NCBI RefSeq assembly: GCF_003851685.1
Contig: NZ_CP027727.1
Span: forward strand, 1,426,001-1,490,000
Direction of reading: 5' to 3'
DNA: 64,000 nucleotides
From: Pseudomonas sp. R5-89-07
Lineage (GTDB): Bacteria; Pseudomonadota; Gammaproteobacteria; Pseudomonadales; Pseudomonadaceae
Below the pieces are notes generated by a model. It was given only the letters and a program-made list of their open reading frames with translations. It made no database searches and had not been told where the DNA came from. Positions 9,224-17,303 of the stretch are shown here, piece after piece. Every line of letters begins with the position of its first letter. Position 1 is the first letter of the stretch. Made by a program: the position numbers and the translations under genes.

Positions 9224-9844
9224 TCAGGCGGCCAGGCGCAGGTTGTTGGCGATCAGCGGGCGTGCCCAGTAATAGTCAAAATCCAGGGCCTTCTGTTGGG
9301 CCACCCGATCTTGCTCAGTGAAGGGCGTCGCGGCCGGGGGTAGCAAGTCCAGCTCGAACTCGGCAATCGGCAGATGCAGCGGGCGAGGTTGTGGCGCCGG
9401 GCCAGGTTCAGCCACGGGTTGACCCGCATTCAGGACAATCGGTCGTACCCAGCCGCTTTCGAAATTCTGCTGGCGTTGCTGGGCGGCGATCTCTTCGTCA
9501 GGGAAGGGGGGCGCCGCCGGTGGCAGCAACTCGGTCTCGAACTCGGCAATCGGCAGGAACAGCGGCTCCGGCGGGGCGATCTCGATGTCTTTCACGTCGC
9601 ACTCACGCTGGGTGAGGATCTGCGCCAGCAGGTCGGCGCCTTCGCTGGGTTCCACCGCCGGATCTTTCGGCGCAGGTGCCGTGGCGGCAAGCGCACCCGG
9701 CGTGGCACCGAGCTGCTCGGCCAGGGCGCGGGCGAAGAAGTCCTGCCACACATGGCTCACCCCGGCCAGCGCTTGAGTATTGCGCAGGCCGTAGTGGTTG
9801 TGGGTCGGCAGTACACCGATCGTTAGGGGAAGAATGTCTGACAT
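9224..9844 (-). CDS. Unknown protein with an internally duplicated ~46-residue module
   Basis: A 206-residue protein from the ATG at 9844-9842 (MSDILPLTIGVLPTHNHYGL). It has no signal peptide. Two tandem copies of a module are obvious: residues 95-140 and 156-201, each starting L-x-LPIAEFE, then L-LPPAA-PF, an acidic/Gln helix ending in AQQ, and W-RP-hydrophobic. The copies are offset by 61 residues and joined by a Pro-rich linker. The N-terminal ~85 residues are unrelated and contain HVWQDFFARALAEQLG. The reading frame remains open far upstream, antisense to rsmJ, but the ATG at 9844 matches the position where it would diverge from rsmJ with a 96-bp shared promoter region. I do not recognise a function. 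Confidence 0.75.
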   Translation of the reverse strand: MSDILPLTIGVLPTHNHYGLRNTQALAGVSHVWQDFFARALAEQLGATPGALAATAPAPKDPAVEPSEGADLLAQILTQRECDVKDIEIAPPEPLFLPIAEFETELLPPAAPPFPDEEIAAQQRQQNFESGWVRPIVLNAGQPVAEPGPAPQPRPLHLPIAEFELDLLPPAATPFTEQDRVAQQKALDFDYYWARPLIANNLRLAA

Positions 9845-9940
9845 TTTTTTCGGTCGACGCTCAGCTCTGGCAAAATACCTGACTGTTGTTTTTATCGGCC
9901 GCGGTTTGCCGATCCTTAATATTTTTGAGCGTAGCGATTG

Positions 9941-10723
9941 ATGAGCGAACAACCAGCGGCCAGCCGCATTCGGGTCGAGGCTTTGGCCGAAGACTTCCAG
10001 GCCCGTGCCGAGCAGTGGGCGGCACTGCTTGGCTTGCCTGTGCAGCTCGATGATGCGGATTTTTCCCTGCAAGTCGGGGAACAGGGCCTGCAATTGCAAC
10101 AGCTCGGGCCTGACGCGCCGGGGCCGGTACGGGTCGACTTTATCGAAGGCGGCGCGGCGCACCGGCGTTTGTACGGCGGCGGCAGTGGGCAGATGATCGC
10201 CAAGGCTGTGGGCATCGCCCAGGGCGTTCGCCCGCGCGTGCTCGACGCCACGGCGGGCCTGGGCAAGGATGCCTTTGTGCTGGCCAGCCTGGGTTGCGAG
10301 ATGAGCCTGATCGAGCGTCAGCCATTGATCGGCGCCTTGCTTGAAGACGGCCTGGCACGCGCTGCACAGGATTTCGAAGTGGCATCGATCGTGGCGCGGA
10401 TGAAGCTGCTCAAGGGCAACTCCATTGATGTGATGCTCAATTGGGCAGGCGAGCCGCCGCAGGTGATCTACCTTGACCCGATGTTCCCGCACCGTGAGAA
10501 AACGGCATTGGTGAAGAAGGAAATGCGCCTGTTCCGGCCGCTGGTCGGTGATGACCCGGACGCACCGGCACTGTTGGCTGCCGCCCTGGCCCTTGCCAGC
10601 CATCGTGTGGTGGTCAAGCGCCCGCGCAAGGCTCCGTGTATTGAAGGGCCCAAGCCGAGCCATGCGCTGGACGGCAAGTCCAGTCGGTACGATATTTATC
10701 CCAAGAAAGCACTCAAGCCTTAA
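9941..10723 (+). CDS. rsmJ: 16S rRNA (guanine(1516)-N(2))-methyltransferase
   Basis: A 260-residue SAM-dependent methyltransferase of the RsmJ (YhiQ, formerly DUF548) family that modifies G1516 of 16S rRNA. Typical motifs are [13 protein letters not shown], the SAM-binding [34 protein letters not shown] (catalytic motif IV) and the basic KRPRKAP near the C-terminus. I chose the ATG at 9941 over the in-frame TTG immediately before it. A REP pair sits between it and the convergent TetR gene. Confidence 0.95.
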   Translation: MSEQPAASRIRVEALAEDFQARAEQWAALLGLPVQLDDADFSLQVGEQGLQLQQLGPDAPGPVRVDFIEGGAAHRRLYGGGSGQMIAKAVGIAQGVRPRVLDATAGLGKDAFVLASLGCEMSLIERQPLIGALLEDGLARAAQDFEVASIVARMKLLKGNSIDVMLNWAGEPPQVIYLDPMFPHREKTALVKKEMRLFRPLVGDDPDAPALLAAALALASHRVVVKRPRKAPCIEGPKPSHALDGKSSRYDIYPKKALKP

Positions 10724-10747
10724 AACGTCTCTGGCCTCGAGAGCCCC

Positions 10748-10816
10748 ATCGCGGGCAAGCCCGGCTCCCACAGGGGAATGCGTTCCAATGTGGGAGCTGG
10801 CTTGCCTGCGATAGCG
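10748..10816. repeat. REP pair (REPIN), outward class with GGCTTGCC core
   Basis: Two inverted REP copies in the rsmJ/mexL convergent gap. The left copy starts ATCGCGGGCAAGCC and ends CTCCCACA (10748-10772); the right copy starts TGTGGGAG and ends GCCTGCGAT (10789-10812). The order is opposite to that in the four GGGGGCTTGCCCCC pairs elsewhere in the window, and the core sequence differs, so it belongs to another REP subfamily. Confidence 0.8.
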
Positions 10817-10838
10817 CCAGCCCAGGCGGCGCAAGGCT

Positions 10839-11474
10839 TCATGAGCGGTAAGCGCGCATAAACAACCCCACCACTTCCTGCACATGCGCCTCGGCGTCTG
10901 CCTCACTCAAATGCCCGCCGCAGCCATACAGCAGGCGAAAGTTCGCCGTGCCTTTAAGCAGGCAAAAGAAGTGCTCGGCTGCCTTGAAGGGCTTGTCGAT
11001 GCTCAGGGCACCAGTCTGGTCGATCCGACCGAGCAGACGCTCCATGCCCAGCAGCATGCGCATTGGCCCTGCTTCAAAGAAGATCTGCGACAGTTTCACA
11101 TCCTGATTGCCAGTGGTCATCATCAGGCGATGCAGGTTCACCGATTCCTCGCTGTTGATCAGCCGATGGAACCCGCGCGCGATATTCAACAACACGGTTT
11201 GCACAGGCATGGCTTCGGGTAGTTCGAAGTACATCACTGGCAACTGTTCCTCGCACTTGGCGACGACGGCGGCAGTGAACAGGGTTTCCTTGTCAGTAAA
11301 GTGGCTGTAGACGGTCAGTTTCGACACGCCCGCTTCCTGCGCCACGGCGTCCATGCTGGTGCTGGCGTAGCCGTTGCTCAAAAACAGAATTTTCGCGGCT
11401 TCGAGAATTGCCTGGCGTTTTGCCATGTCCTTGGGACGCCCGGGACTGATGGTGTTTACAGGATTGTCGGACAT
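10839..11474 (-). CDS. mexL: TetR-family repressor of the adjacent RND pump (MexL ortholog)
   Basis: A 211-residue protein. The TetR helix-turn-helix is at residues ~20-65 (AILEAAKILFLSNGYASTSM then GVSKLTVYSHFTDKETLF), followed by a ligand-binding domain. The ATG at 11474 has AAGG upstream; an in-frame GTG two codons earlier is less likely. It is divergent from mexJ across 92 bp containing inverted repeats, the normal layout for a local repressor. Size (MexL is ~212 aa) and synteny (rsmJ, mexLJK, plsB as in PA3680-PA3673) support MexL. Inducer unknown. Confidence 0.85.
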   Translation of the reverse strand: MSDNPVNTISPGRPKDMAKRQAILEAAKILFLSNGYASTSMDAVAQEAGVSKLTVYSHFTDKETLFTAAVVAKCEEQLPVMYFELPEAMPVQTVLLNIARGFHRLINSEESVNLHRLMMTTGNQDVKLSQIFFEAGPMRMLLGMERLLGRIDQTGALSIDKPFKAAEHFFCLLKGTANFRLLYGCGGHLSEADAEAHVQEVVGLFMRAYRS

Positions 11475-11481
11475 TTTCACC

Positions 11482-11532
11482 TTAATACTGGACTGGTGAG
11501 TTTGGTATTAATAACATACTGGTCAGTATAAT
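11482..11532. promoter_or_regulatory. mexL-mexJ operator region and mexJ promoter
   Basis: Within the divergent gap there are two inverted repeats: TTAATAC (11482-11488) with GTATTAA (11505-11511), and ATACTG-GT-CAGTAT (11516-11529). The ATACTGG word also occurs at 11485. A consensus -10 TATAAT (11527-11532) for mexJ overlaps the second palindrome, with TTGGTA (11502-11507) as a possible -35 at 19-bp spacing. This is where a TetR dimer would block transcription of both genes. Confidence 0.65.
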
Positions 11533-11566
11533 TATTCTTAGCTTCATTTGCGAAAGGTCCTACAGC

Positions 11567-12667
11567 ATGCGCAGTACTTTCCTGCCCCTTGCGTTGCCTG
11601 TCAGCCTGGTCTTCCTGTTAGCCGCCTGCGGCCACGAAGAAGCGGCTCAAACCACCGTCCGCCCGGCCCTGGTGGTGCAACCGCAGCCCTCGGCGCAGGC
11701 GATGGACAGCTATCCAGGTGAAGTGCGTGCCCGCTATGAACCGGATCTGGCCTTTCGCATCCCAGGCAAAGTCAGCAAGCGCCTGGTGGAGGAGGGCGAG
11801 CGGGTCAAGGCCAACCAGCCACTGGCAGAACTCGACCCGCAGGATGTGCGCCTGCAACTGGAAGCCACCCGTGCCCAAGTGGCCGCCGCCGAGGCCAATC
11901 TGAGCCTGGTGCGCGCCGAACGTGACCGCTACAAGACCCTGATGGATCGTCAGATGGTCAGCCGCTCCCAGTACGACAATTCCGAAAATCTGTATCGATC
12001 AGGTGTTGCGCGGCTCAAGCAGATCAAGGCTGAATTCGACGTGTCCAGCAATCAGGCTGGCTATGCCGTGCTGCGTGCGCCCCAGGACGGTGTCGTCGCC
12101 AAGCGTGCAGTGGAAGTGGGCCAGGTCGTCTCTGCGGGCCAAACCGTTTTCACCCTGGCCACCGATGGCGAACGTGAGGTGTTGATCAGCCTGCCCGAGC
12201 AAGGCTTCGGCCGCTTCAAGGTCGGCCAGCCAGTGTCGGTCGAGCTGTGGAGCCAGCCGGATCAACGCTTTGCCGGGCGCATTCGCGAGCTGTCGCCCGC
12301 CGCCGATCCGAAGTCGCGCACCTTCGCAGCAAGGGTGGCTTTCACAGGCGGCAAGACCCAGGCAGAACTTGGCCAAAGCGCGCGCGTCTTCATACAGGCC
12401 GACGGTGTCATTCCACTCTCGGTGCCGCTGTCGGCGCTCAGTGCGCAGGACGGTGCGTCTTACGTCTGGCGGGTGGCGCCGGACAACACCCTAAAGCGCA
12501 CACATGTGCGCATCGGCGCGTTTGGCGAGAAGACCGTGCCGGTACTCGAAGGCCTGGCGCCCACCGATTGGGTGATCGCAGCGGGTGTGCATGTGCTGCA
12601 CGAGGGCCAGCAAGTGCGGCCGGTGGATCGTGCGAACCGCGTGGTGAATCTGGCGGCGAAGGAGTAG
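11567..12667 (+). CDS. mexJ: RND efflux periplasmic adaptor (membrane-fusion lipoprotein), MexJ ortholog
   Basis: A 366-residue adaptor. The signal peptide ends in the lipobox LLAAC (Cys21), so it is lipid-anchored in the inner membrane. It contains a split barrel-sandwich/lipoyl domain (PGEVRARYEPDLAFRIPGKV then GYAVLRAPQDGVVAKRAVEVG), a helical hairpin at residues ~95-150 and a beta-barrel domain. It links the RND permease to an outer-membrane channel. Length equals MexJ of P. aeruginosa (~367 aa). It is the first gene of the mexJK operon, 6 bp before mexK. Known MexJK substrates in P. aeruginosa include triclosan and erythromycin; those of this strain are unknown. Confidence 0.88.
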   Translation: MRSTFLPLALPVSLVFLLAACGHEEAAQTTVRPALVVQPQPSAQAMDSYPGEVRARYEPDLAFRIPGKVSKRLVEEGERVKANQPLAELDPQDVRLQLEATRAQVAAAEANLSLVRAERDRYKTLMDRQMVSRSQYDNSENLYRSGVARLKQIKAEFDVSSNQAGYAVLRAPQDGVVAKRAVEVGQVVSAGQTVFTLATDGEREVLISLPEQGFGRFKVGQPVSVELWSQPDQRFAGRIRELSPAADPKSRTFAARVAFTGGKTQAELGQSARVFIQADGVIPLSVPLSALSAQDGASYVWRVAPDNTLKRTHVRIGAFGEKTVPVLEGLAPTDWVIAAGVHVLHEGQQVRPVDRANRVVNLAAKE

Positions 12668-12673
12668 TCCCCG

Positions 12674-15600
12674 ATGGGTTTCAATCTTTCCGAGTGGGCG
12701 TTGCGTAATCGCCAGATCGTACTGTTCCTGATGATTCTGCTGGCAGTGGTTGGCACCTTGTCCTACACCAAGCTGGGGCAAAGCGAGGACCCGCCCTTTA
12801 CCTTCAAGGCCATGGTGATCAAGACCAACTGGCCGGGCGCCACGGCCCAGGAAGTCTCACGCCAGGTCACCGAGCGCATCGAGAAAAAACTGATGGAGAC
12901 GGGCGAGTACGAGCGCATCGTCTCGTTCTCGCGCCCCGGTGAGTCCCAAGTCACCTTTATCGCCCGCGACGCCATGCACTCGGCGCAGATTCCCGAGCTG
13001 TGGTACCAGGTGCGCAAGAAGGTCAGCGATATCCGTCAAACCTTGCCGCCGGATATCCAGGGGCCGTTTTTCAACGATGAGTTCGGCACCACGTTCGGCA
13101 ATATCTACGCCTTGACCGGTGACGGTTTCGACTACGCCGTGCTCAAGGACTACGCCGACCGTATCCAGATCCAGCTGCAACGGGTGCCGGATGTGGGCAA
13201 GGTCGAGCTGCTTGGCCTGCAGGACGAAAAAATCTGGATCGAACTGTCCAACCTCAAGCTCGCCACCCTCGGCCTGCCATTGGCCGCTGTGCAGCAGGCC
13301 TTGCAGGAGCAGAACGCGGTCTCGACCGCCGGTTTCTTTGAAACGCCGACCGAACGGGTGCAGTTGCGGGTGTCCGGTAATTTCAAGACCGTGGAAGAAA
13401 TCCGCAACTTTCCTATCCGGGTGGGCGACCGCACCTTCCGTATCGGCGACGTGGCTGATATCCAGCGTGGTTTCAACGACCCACCGGCACCGCGCATGCG
13501 TTTCATGGGCGCTGACGCGATCGGACTGGCCGTGGCCATGCGTGATGGCGGCGACATTCTGGTACTGGGCAAGGCGCTGGAAAACGAGTTCGCACGGTTG
13601 CAGAAAAACCTTCCGGCAGGCATGGAATTGCGCAAGGTCTCGGACCAACCGGCAGCGGTGAAAACCAGTGTCGGCGAATTCGTCCAGGTGCTGGCTGAAG
13701 CGTTGGCCATTGTGTTGCTGGTGAGCTTCTTTTCCCTGGGCGTGCGCACCGGCATGGTGGTGGCCCTGGCGATTCCGCTGGTGCTGGCGATGACCTTCGC
13801 CACCATGTACTACCTCGGCATCGGCTTGCATAAAATTTCCCTGGGCGCGCTGGTCTTGGCCCTGGGCTTGCTGGTGGATGACGCGATCATCGCGGTGGAG
13901 ATGATGGCGATCAAAATGGAGCAGGGCTACGACCGGCTCAAGGCCGCGAGCTTCGCCTGGACCAGCACCGCATTCCCTATGCTGACCGGTACGTTGATCA
14001 CCGCCGCGGGCTTTCTGCCGATTGCTACGGCGCAGTCGAGTACCGGTGAGTACACCCGCTCGATCTTCCAGGTGGTGACCATCGCGTTGCTGGCTTCATG
14101 GGTCGCTGCGGTGGTGTTTGTACCGTATCTGGGAGAAAAGCTCCTGCCGGACCTGGCGAAGATTCATGCAGCCAAACACGGTTCTGACGGGCCTGATCCC
14201 TACGGCACGCCCTTCTATCAGCGTGTAAGACGCTTAGTGGAGTGGTGCGTGCGACGGCGCAAGACGGTGATCATCCTGACGCTGCTGCTGTTTATCGGCT
14301 CCGTGGGGCTGTTTCGTTTCGTGCCGCAACAGTTCTTCCCGGCCTCCGGTCGCCTGGAACTGATGGTCGACCTGAAACTGGCCGAAGGCGCCTCCCTGAG
14401 CAATACGGCCGAGCAGGTCAAACGCCTCGAAACCTTGCTCAAGGAACACGCCGGCATCGACAACTACGTGGCCTACGTGGGCACCGGATCGCCGCGTTTC
14501 TACCTGCCGCTCGACCAGCAACTGCCGGCTGCCAGCTTTGCGCAGTTTGTGGTGCTGGCACACACCATCGAAGAACGCAAAAGCCTGCGCACCTGGCTGA
14601 TCGAAACCCTTAACGAACAGTTTCCCGACCTGCGCTCGCGCGTGACTCGCCTGGAAAATGGCCCGCCCGTAGGCTACCCGGTGCAGTTTCGCGTGACCGG
14701 TGAGCACATTGAAGAAGTCCGCGCCCTGGCGCTCAAAGTCGCGACCCGGGTTCGCGAGAATACCCACGTGGTCAATGTGCATCTGGACTGGGAAGAACCG
14801 AGCAAAATCGTCTATCTGAATATTGACCAGGACCGCGCCCGCGCGCTGGGCGTAAGCACGGCCAACCTGTCGAAGTTCCTGCAAAGCTCCCTGACCGGCT
14901 CCACGGTCAGCCAGTATCGCGAGGATAACGAGTTGATCGAGATTCTCCTGCGCGGCACCGTCCATGAGCGCACCGAATTGTCGCGACTGCCGAGCCTGGC
15001 CGTACCGACCGACAACGGTAAAAGTGTGGCCCTGTCGCAGATCGCGACCCTTGAGTATGGCTTTGAAGAAGGCATCATCTGGCACCGTAATCGCCTGCCG
15101 ACGGTGACCGTGCGCGCCGATATCTATGGCAAGGAACAGCCGGCGACCCTGGTCCAGCAGATTCTGCCGACCCTCGAAGGGGTGCGTGCCGAGTTGCCTG
15201 ACGGCTACTTGCTGGAGGTCGGGGGCACCGTGGAAGACTCCGCACGCGGACAGAACTCGGTGAAGGCCGGCGTGCCGTTGTTCATCGTGGTAGTGCTGAC
15301 CTTGCTCATGCTGCAGCTGCGCAGCTTCTCACGCACCGCGATGGTGTTTCTGACGGCACCCTTGGGCTTGATCGGCGTGACCCTGTTCCTGCTGGTGTTT
15401 CGTCAACCCTTCGGTTTCGTGGCGATGCTCGGCACTATCGCACTGTCGGGGATGATCATGCGCAACTCGGTGATATTGGTCGATCAGATCGAACAGGACA
15501 TCAAGGCGGGGCTGGCACCCTGGCAGGCGATCATCGAAGCCACGGTGCGGCGCTTTCGGCCAATCGTGCTCACGGCACTCGCTGCGGTATTGGCGATGAT

Positions 15601-15733
15601 TCCACTGTCGCGCAGTGTGTTCTTCGGGCCGATGGCGGTGGCGATCATGGGCGGGTTGATTGTGGCGACGGCGTTGACGCTGCTGTTTCTGCCGGCGCTT
15701 TATGCCGCGTGGTTCAGGGTCAAGCGGCCATGA
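12674..15733 (+). CDS. mexK: RND multidrug efflux permease, MexK ortholog
   Basis: A 1019-residue proton-driven inner-membrane transporter. The layout is the AcrB type: TM1 at residues ~14-32, a large periplasmic loop, a TM2-6 block from ~335, TM7 at ~535, a second large loop, and TM8-12 from ~860. The paired aspartates of TM4 used for proton relay are visible in ALGLLVDDAIIAVEMM, and GTIALSGMIMRNSVILVDQI marks the second half. No outer-membrane factor gene follows, as in P. aeruginosa where MexJK borrows OprM or OpmH encoded elsewhere. The operon is presumably repressed by the divergent TetR protein. Confidence 0.9.
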   Translation: MGFNLSEWALRNRQIVLFLMILLAVVGTLSYTKLGQSEDPPFTFKAMVIKTNWPGATAQEVSRQVTERIEKKLMETGEYERIVSFSRPGESQVTFIARDAMHSAQIPELWYQVRKKVSDIRQTLPPDIQGPFFNDEFGTTFGNIYALTGDGFDYAVLKDYADRIQIQLQRVPDVGKVELLGLQDEKIWIELSNLKLATLGLPLAAVQQALQEQNAVSTAGFFETPTERVQLRVSGNFKTVEEIRNFPIRVGDRTFRIGDVADIQRGFNDPPAPRMRFMGADAIGLAVAMRDGGDILVLGKALENEFARLQKNLPAGMELRKVSDQPAAVKTSVGEFVQVLAEALAIVLLVSFFSLGVRTGMVVALAIPLVLAMTFATMYYLGIGLHKISLGALVLALGLLVDDAIIAVEMMAIKMEQGYDRLKAASFAWTSTAFPMLTGTLITAAGFLPIATAQSSTGEYTRSIFQVVTIALLASWVAAVVFVPYLGEKLLPDLAKIHAAKHGSDGPDPYGTPFYQRVRRLVEWCVRRRKTVIILTLLLFIGSVGLFRFVPQQFFPASGRLELMVDLKLAEGASLSNTAEQVKRLETLLKEHAGIDNYVAYVGTGSPRFYLPLDQQLPAASFAQFVVLAHTIEERKSLRTWLIETLNEQFPDLRSRVTRLENGPPVGYPVQFRVTGEHIEEVRALALKVATRVRENTHVVNVHLDWEEPSKIVYLNIDQDRARALGVSTANLSKFLQSSLTGSTVSQYREDNELIEILLRGTVHERTELSRLPSLAVPTDNGKSVALSQIATLEYGFEEGIIWHRNRLPTVTVRADIYGKEQPATLVQQILPTLEGVRAELPDGYLLEVGGTVEDSARGQNSVKAGVPLFIVVVLTLLMLQLRSFSRTAMVFLTAPLGLIGVTLFLLVFRQPFGFVAMLGTIALSGMIMRNSVILVDQIEQDIKAGLAPWQAIIEATVRRFRPIVLTALAAVLAMIPLSRSVFFGPMAVAIMGGLIVATALTLLFLPALYAAWFRVKRP

Positions 15734-15781
15734 TAATGGTCTTAACGAGGAACGTTTCTTAAGGTTTCGCCACTCATGGAC

Positions 15782-15797
15782 TACCTGATGACAGGTA
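15782..15797. promoter_or_regulatory. Perfect 6+4+6 palindrome upstream of the cysteine-rich small protein
   Basis: TACCTG (15782-15787) ATGA CAGGTA (15792-15797), 65 bp before the small gene's start and ~50 bp after mexK. It could be an operator or a short hairpin; no regulator can be assigned from sequence. Confidence 0.35.
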
Positions 15798-15861
15798 TCC
15801 GGTTCGTCGGACTTCACGCCGCCGGGCCGGATCTCAAATCTGATGATTCAAGGAGTGTCCA

Positions 15862-16077
15862 ATGGGGTTATTCATCGGTAAATCGCTGAGCGTTTCTGTG
15901 AACAGCAGTTTCGGCGGCGCAAACTGCTCCAAACCCAAGCCACCTGCAGATGACTGTAATGACAAGTGCAAACCCAAGCCCGCCTGCCCTAGCGACGGCG
16001 GGTCGATCAAGTTCGGCGTCAGTGTGATGCCGCTGGGCGCGGTGATCTTTGGCGGGCTGGCCGGCAAGATGTTTTGA
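15862..16077 (+). CDS. Small cysteine-rich protein of unknown function (71 aa)
   Basis: The ATG at 15862 has a strong AAGGAG seven bases upstream. The 71 residues fall in three parts: residues 1-21 rich in Ser/Val/Gly ending SSFGGAN; residues 22-43 with four cysteines (22, 32, 36, 42) set among KPKPP and KPKPACP repeats; and residues 49-69, a Gly-rich hydrophobic stretch (KFGVSVMPLGAVIFGGLAG). There is no classical signal peptide. A strong terminator follows at 16091. Four Cys with a Gly-Gly junction recalls small secreted or bacteriocin-like peptides, but no export or immunity gene adjoins; metal binding (CxxxC) is another option. It lies between mexK and an opposing DUF4197 gene. Function unknown. 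Confidence 0.75.
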   Translation: MGLFIGKSLSVSVNSSFGGANCSKPKPPADDCNDKCKPKPACPSDGGSIKFGVSVMPLGAVIFGGLAGKMF

Positions 16078-16090
16078 CGGTGGAGTAAGC

Positions 16091-16128
16091 GCACCCGGGC
16101 AGGTGTCCTTCCCCGCCTGCCCGGGTGC
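16091..16128. terminator. Bidirectional terminator between the cysteine-rich protein and DUF4197 genes
   Basis: A 13-bp perfect stem GCACCCGGGCAGG (16091-16103) / CCTGCCCGGGTGC (16116-16128) with a 12-base loop, located between two convergent genes. There is no clear T-tract on the plus strand, so strength is uncertain. Confidence 0.65.
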
Positions 16129-16138
16129 ACACAGGTGT

Positions 16139-16828
16139 TTACAGCGCGCCAAACACTTTCTTGGCAAGGCTGGTGGCGGCAGCTGCCGGATTCTTGCGAA
16201 TCGTTTCTTCCTGCTGCGCGATCATCTTGAACAAGCCGTCCAGCGCTTGTTCGGTCACGTAGTTTTCAACATTGGCGCTTTTGGCGTCCACTGCGCCAAA
16301 CGCAGCCGCCTTGCCGGCCAGCGCGTTGTACTGCTGGGCCACGCCGACCTTATCGGTGGCGGCCTTGACGATGGGCAGGAACTTGGCGCGGATCTGTTCG
16401 CGACTGCTCTTGTTCAGGTACTGGGTAGCGGAGTCCTGGCCGCCGCTGAGGATGCCTTTGGCATCGGTCACGCTCATGTTTTTCACGGCATTGACCAGAA
16501 TCGGCTGGGCCTGGGTAACGGCGGTTTCCGCTGCCTTGTTCATGCTGGTTTCCAGCTGGGTGACCTGATCGCCCATGCCGAACATCTTCAGCTTGTCAGC
16601 GACCTTGCCCAGCTTGCCCGGCAGGCCGATCTTCACTTCAGGGTTATTGCTGAAACCGCCGGGGGTGCCTAGTTGTTTCACGGCGATCTGTGCGCCCTGG
16701 GTCAGGGCGTCCTTGAGACCGCCGCTGGCGTCGCCCTGGGACAGGCTGCCAAGGTCCAGCGCCATGGCGTTGGCGCCCAGCAGAAGGCCGGCGAACAGGG
16801 TAGTGAGGCGAAGAGGGTTACGGAGCAT
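16139..16828 (-). CDS. DUF4197 family exported protein
   Basis: A 229-residue protein with a Sec signal (MLRNPLRLTTLFAGLLLGANAMA, cleavage after AMA at ~23). The mature part follows the DUF4197 pattern: GGLKDALTQGAQIAVKQLG, KIGLPGKL, LETSMNKAAETAV, SVTDAKGILSGGQDSATQYL and a C-terminal LDGLFKMIAQQEETIRKNPA. The domain is helical, periplasmic and of unknown function. It lies 22 bp downstream of the YbaY lipoprotein gene, so the two are likely co-transcribed. Confidence 0.9.
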   Translation of the reverse strand: MLRNPLRLTTLFAGLLLGANAMALDLGSLSQGDASGGLKDALTQGAQIAVKQLGTPGGFSNNPEVKIGLPGKLGKVADKLKMFGMGDQVTQLETSMNKAAETAVTQAQPILVNAVKNMSVTDAKGILSGGQDSATQYLNKSSREQIRAKFLPIVKAATDKVGVAQQYNALAGKAAAFGAVDAKSANVENYVTEQALDGLFKMIAQQEETIRKNPAAAATSLAKKVFGAL

Positions 16829-16850
16829 GGGCGCTTCCTTGTGGTTGAAT

Positions 16851-17252
16851 TCAGTGGGCTACCGCGTCGACGCGCAAGCGCAGCGGCTGTTGATCCTGGC
16901 CGTTGAGTTGCACGGCGTGCCGTTCAGTGGTGATGAACAGTAGCTTGCCGTCCACTTCGATGCGAGCACTGACCGAGTAGCTGTGGCCAGGCTTGACCTG
17001 CGCCGGGTCATAGCTCAGGTGAAACGGCAGCGGCACCTGGCCTTTGATCGGGCCTTTCTGTTCGGCGAGCACCACGGCCGGGGCGTCCATCAGCGACACG
17101 TCATGCAGGCTGACGCTCAAGGTGGCGGTAGGCGGCAGGGCGATGCGTTGCAGGTAGAACACCTCGCCGTCGAGGCTGGCTTTGGGTGCAGGGGGCATGG
17201 ATTGGCAGGCTCCGAGCAAGGCGGTGAGGCCCAGGAGGATGATCTTTTTCAT
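16851..17252 (-). CDS. YbaY-family lipoprotein
   Basis: A 133-residue lipoprotein: signal MKKIILLGLTALLGAC with the lipobox Cys16. The rest is a single beta-sandwich domain of the YbaY/YscW type (LPPTATLSVSLHDVSLMDAP, then PFHLSYDPAQVKPGHSYSVSARIEVDGKLLF). The ATG at 17252 has AAGGAG at good spacing; a longer frame starts six codons upstream without one. Related domains act as pilotin-like chaperones for secretins, but the role of stand-alone YbaY proteins is unknown. It lies 51 bp downstream of plsB on the same strand. Confidence 0.88.
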   Translation of the reverse strand: MKKIILLGLTALLGACQSMPPAPKASLDGEVFYLQRIALPPTATLSVSLHDVSLMDAPAVVLAEQKGPIKGQVPLPFHLSYDPAQVKPGHSYSVSARIEVDGKLLFITTERHAVQLNGQDQQPLRLRVDAVAH

Positions 17253-17303
17253 AGTGCTGCTCCTTTTCAACGGCGCCGGAAACTGCCCGACGCCTTGTTC
17301 AAT

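Noticed and set aside
9845..10906. N-terminal extension of the duplicated-module protein to 560 aa
   Set aside because: The extra sequence is antisense to rsmJ, which has unmistakable motifs; the ATG at 9844 fits a divergent promoter arrangement.
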